Assembly: GCA_009923475.1 (NCBI GenBank)
Contig: RFTM01000107.1
Location: 1 to 6,269, forward strand
Direction of reading: 5' to 3'
Length of the DNA: 6,269 nucleotides
DNA from: Gammaproteobacteria bacterium
GTDB taxonomy: Bacteria > Pseudomonadota > Gammaproteobacteria > Steroidobacterales > Steroidobacteraceae
Position numbers and translations under genes: made by a program. The notes under the pieces were generated by a model that was given only the letters and a program-made list of their open reading frames with translations, did not search any database and was not told the DNA's origin. Positions 5,227 to 6,269 of the stretch are shown in pieces. Position 1 is the stretch's first letter; every line of letters begins with the position of its first letter.

Positions 5227-6269
5227 CGACCGCTCCCGGGACGGCTGTCTGCGGGCCCTGCGGCCTGCGCGGCGCGTTGCCGCGCCAGCATCGCCGCCAC
5301 GGCACGTTCGTGTTCGGCCAGCGTCGTCGAGAACCGGTGCGATCCGTCAGGCTCGCCGGTCGCAACGAAGAACAGCTCGCCGGTGACCCGTGGCCGCGCG
5401 GCGGCCCGCAGCGCGGCCGCGCCCGGCAGCGCGATCGGCGTCGGCGGCAGCCCCGCGCGGGTGTAGGTGTTGTAGGGCGTGTCGGTCTCGAGGTCGCGGC
5501 GGCGGATGTCGCCGTCGTAGGCATCGCCGAGACCGTAGATCACCGTCGGATCGGTCTGCAGGCGCATGCCGCTGCGCAAGCGGGCGACGAACACCCCCGC
5601 GATGCGGTCGCGTTCGTCCTCGCGCGCGGATTCCTTCTCGACGATCGAGGCCAACGTCAGCAACTCGTCCGCGGACTGCAAGGGCAGGTCCGGCGAGTGG
5701 CTGCGCCAGGCCGTCGCGAGTTCGTCACGCATGCGGTCGGCCGCGACCCGCAGCAGTTCGAGGTCGGAGGTCCCGGCCGAGAACTTGTAGGTGTCCGGGA
5801 AGAACCGCCCCTCGGGATGGACGCCGGCCTGGCCGAGCCGAGCCATCAACGACGCATCGTCCACGCCGGCGAGGGTCTGCGCGACCTCGGGATGCCGGGC
5901 GAGCGCACGTCGCAGGTCGGCGTAACGCGAACCCTCGATGAGCGTGATCGATTCGAGGACCACGCGCCCCTCCTCGAGCTGCTCGAGCAGCGCGCGAGGC
6001 GTGATGCCGGGCGCCAAGGCGTAACGTCCCGCAGTGACCCGCCGCGCCGGGTGCAGCAGGCGGCTCCAGGCCTCGAGGATGCGTGGGTGGCGCAAGGCAC
6101 CGGCGTCGGCCGCAGTCTGCAGGGCCGCGCGCAGCGAGCTGCCGGGCCGGACCTCGATACGGGTCTCGGAGGGGTTCGGCCCCGGCCGGTCGATCTCGCG
6201 CAGCGCCCACGCGCCCGCGGCGACCGTCCCGGCCGCGAGCAAGGCCAGCGCGATCAGCCAACGGAACCC
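5223..6269 (-). CDS. mltG: Endolytic murein transglycosylase MltG, N-terminus cut by the window edge
   Basis: The frame stays open to the right edge, so the real start is beyond 6269 and 348 codons are visible. The first visible residues ([21 protein letters not shown]) are the single inner-membrane anchor. The TTG at 6242 lies inside this helix and is not the start. In numbering from that TTG, a LysM-like region (about 28-95) precedes the YceG catalytic domain. RFFPDTY (146-152) and [10 protein letters not shown] (197-206) carry the catalytic signature, with Glu202 equivalent to the catalytic glutamate of E. coli Mlt[13 protein letters not shown] (228-239) and the [16 protein letters not shown] segment (255-270) follow, both strongly conserved. 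The enzyme cuts nascent glycan strands in the periplasm and sets glycan chain length. It is the first visible gene of the mltG-tmk-holB operon; pabC, often located before it, would be outside the window. Confidence 0.96.
   Translation of the reverse strand, partial: GFRWLIALALLAAGTVAAGAWALREIDRPGPNPSETRIEVRPGSSLRAALQTAADAGALRHPRILEAWSRLLHPARRVTAGRYALAPGITPRALLEQLEEGRVVLESITLIEGSRYADLRRALARHPEVAQTLAGVDDASLMARLGQAGVHPEGRFFPDTYKFSAGTSDLELLRVAADRMRDELATAWRSHSPDLPLQSADELLTLASIVEKESAREDERDRIAGVFVARLRSGMRLQTDPTVIYGLGDAYDGDIRRRDLETDTPYNTYTRAGLPPTPIALPGAAALRAAARPRVTGELFFVATGEPDGSHRFSTTLAEHERAVAAMLARQRAAQAAGPADSRPGSGR

Noticed and set aside
6240..6242. TTG as the mltG start
   Set aside because: The frame is open upstream to the window edge and the TTG falls within the hydrophobic membrane anchor, so the real start is outside.

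Overview
High-GC bacterial chromosome. The minus-strand run mltG-tmk-holB has the gene order known from Gammaproteobacteria, and long spurious antisense reading frames fit high GC. A Xanthomonadales- or Steroidobacterales-like lineage is a reasonable guess, but the sequence alone does not settle the genus.

Layout from the right edge, mostly minus strand. (1) mltG (cut by the edge at 6269), tmk and holB are joined by two 4-base stop/start overlaps (ATGA and GTGA) and form one operon for peptidoglycan processing, dTTP synthesis and the DNA polymerase III clamp loader. (2) A 102-base gap (3488-3589) follows holB. It holds a GC-rich hairpin and, next to the following start codon, an imperfect palindrome with the half-site sequence and spacing of a ModE (molybdenum regulator) box. 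(3) A TonB-dependent outer-membrane receptor of about 794 residues comes next, and 6 bases after its stop a 136-residue protein that is a ModE-type DNA-binding domain without molybdate-binding domains. Box, receptor and regulator together suggest a self-regulated outer-membrane uptake unit for molybdate, tungstate or a metal chelate. This is the most interesting part of the window.

(4) The left end is a regulatory region. A plus-strand sigma-70-like promoter drives a well-formed SAM-I (S-box) riboswitch. The reading frame after it is not a recognisable methionine gene. It is a 103-codon chimera whose last two thirds are the C-terminal tail of a FadB/FadJ-type 3-hydroxyacyl-CoA dehydrogenase, so the riboswitch seems to have lost its original gene. 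(5) Divergent from this, at the left edge, starts a TrpR-superfamily (YerC/YecD-like) repressor gene. A near-perfect palindrome built of three tandem 8-base units lies just upstream of its start codon.

There are no tRNA or rRNA genes, insertion sequences or CRISPR arrays. No stretch over 300 bases is without a gene or regulatory element.
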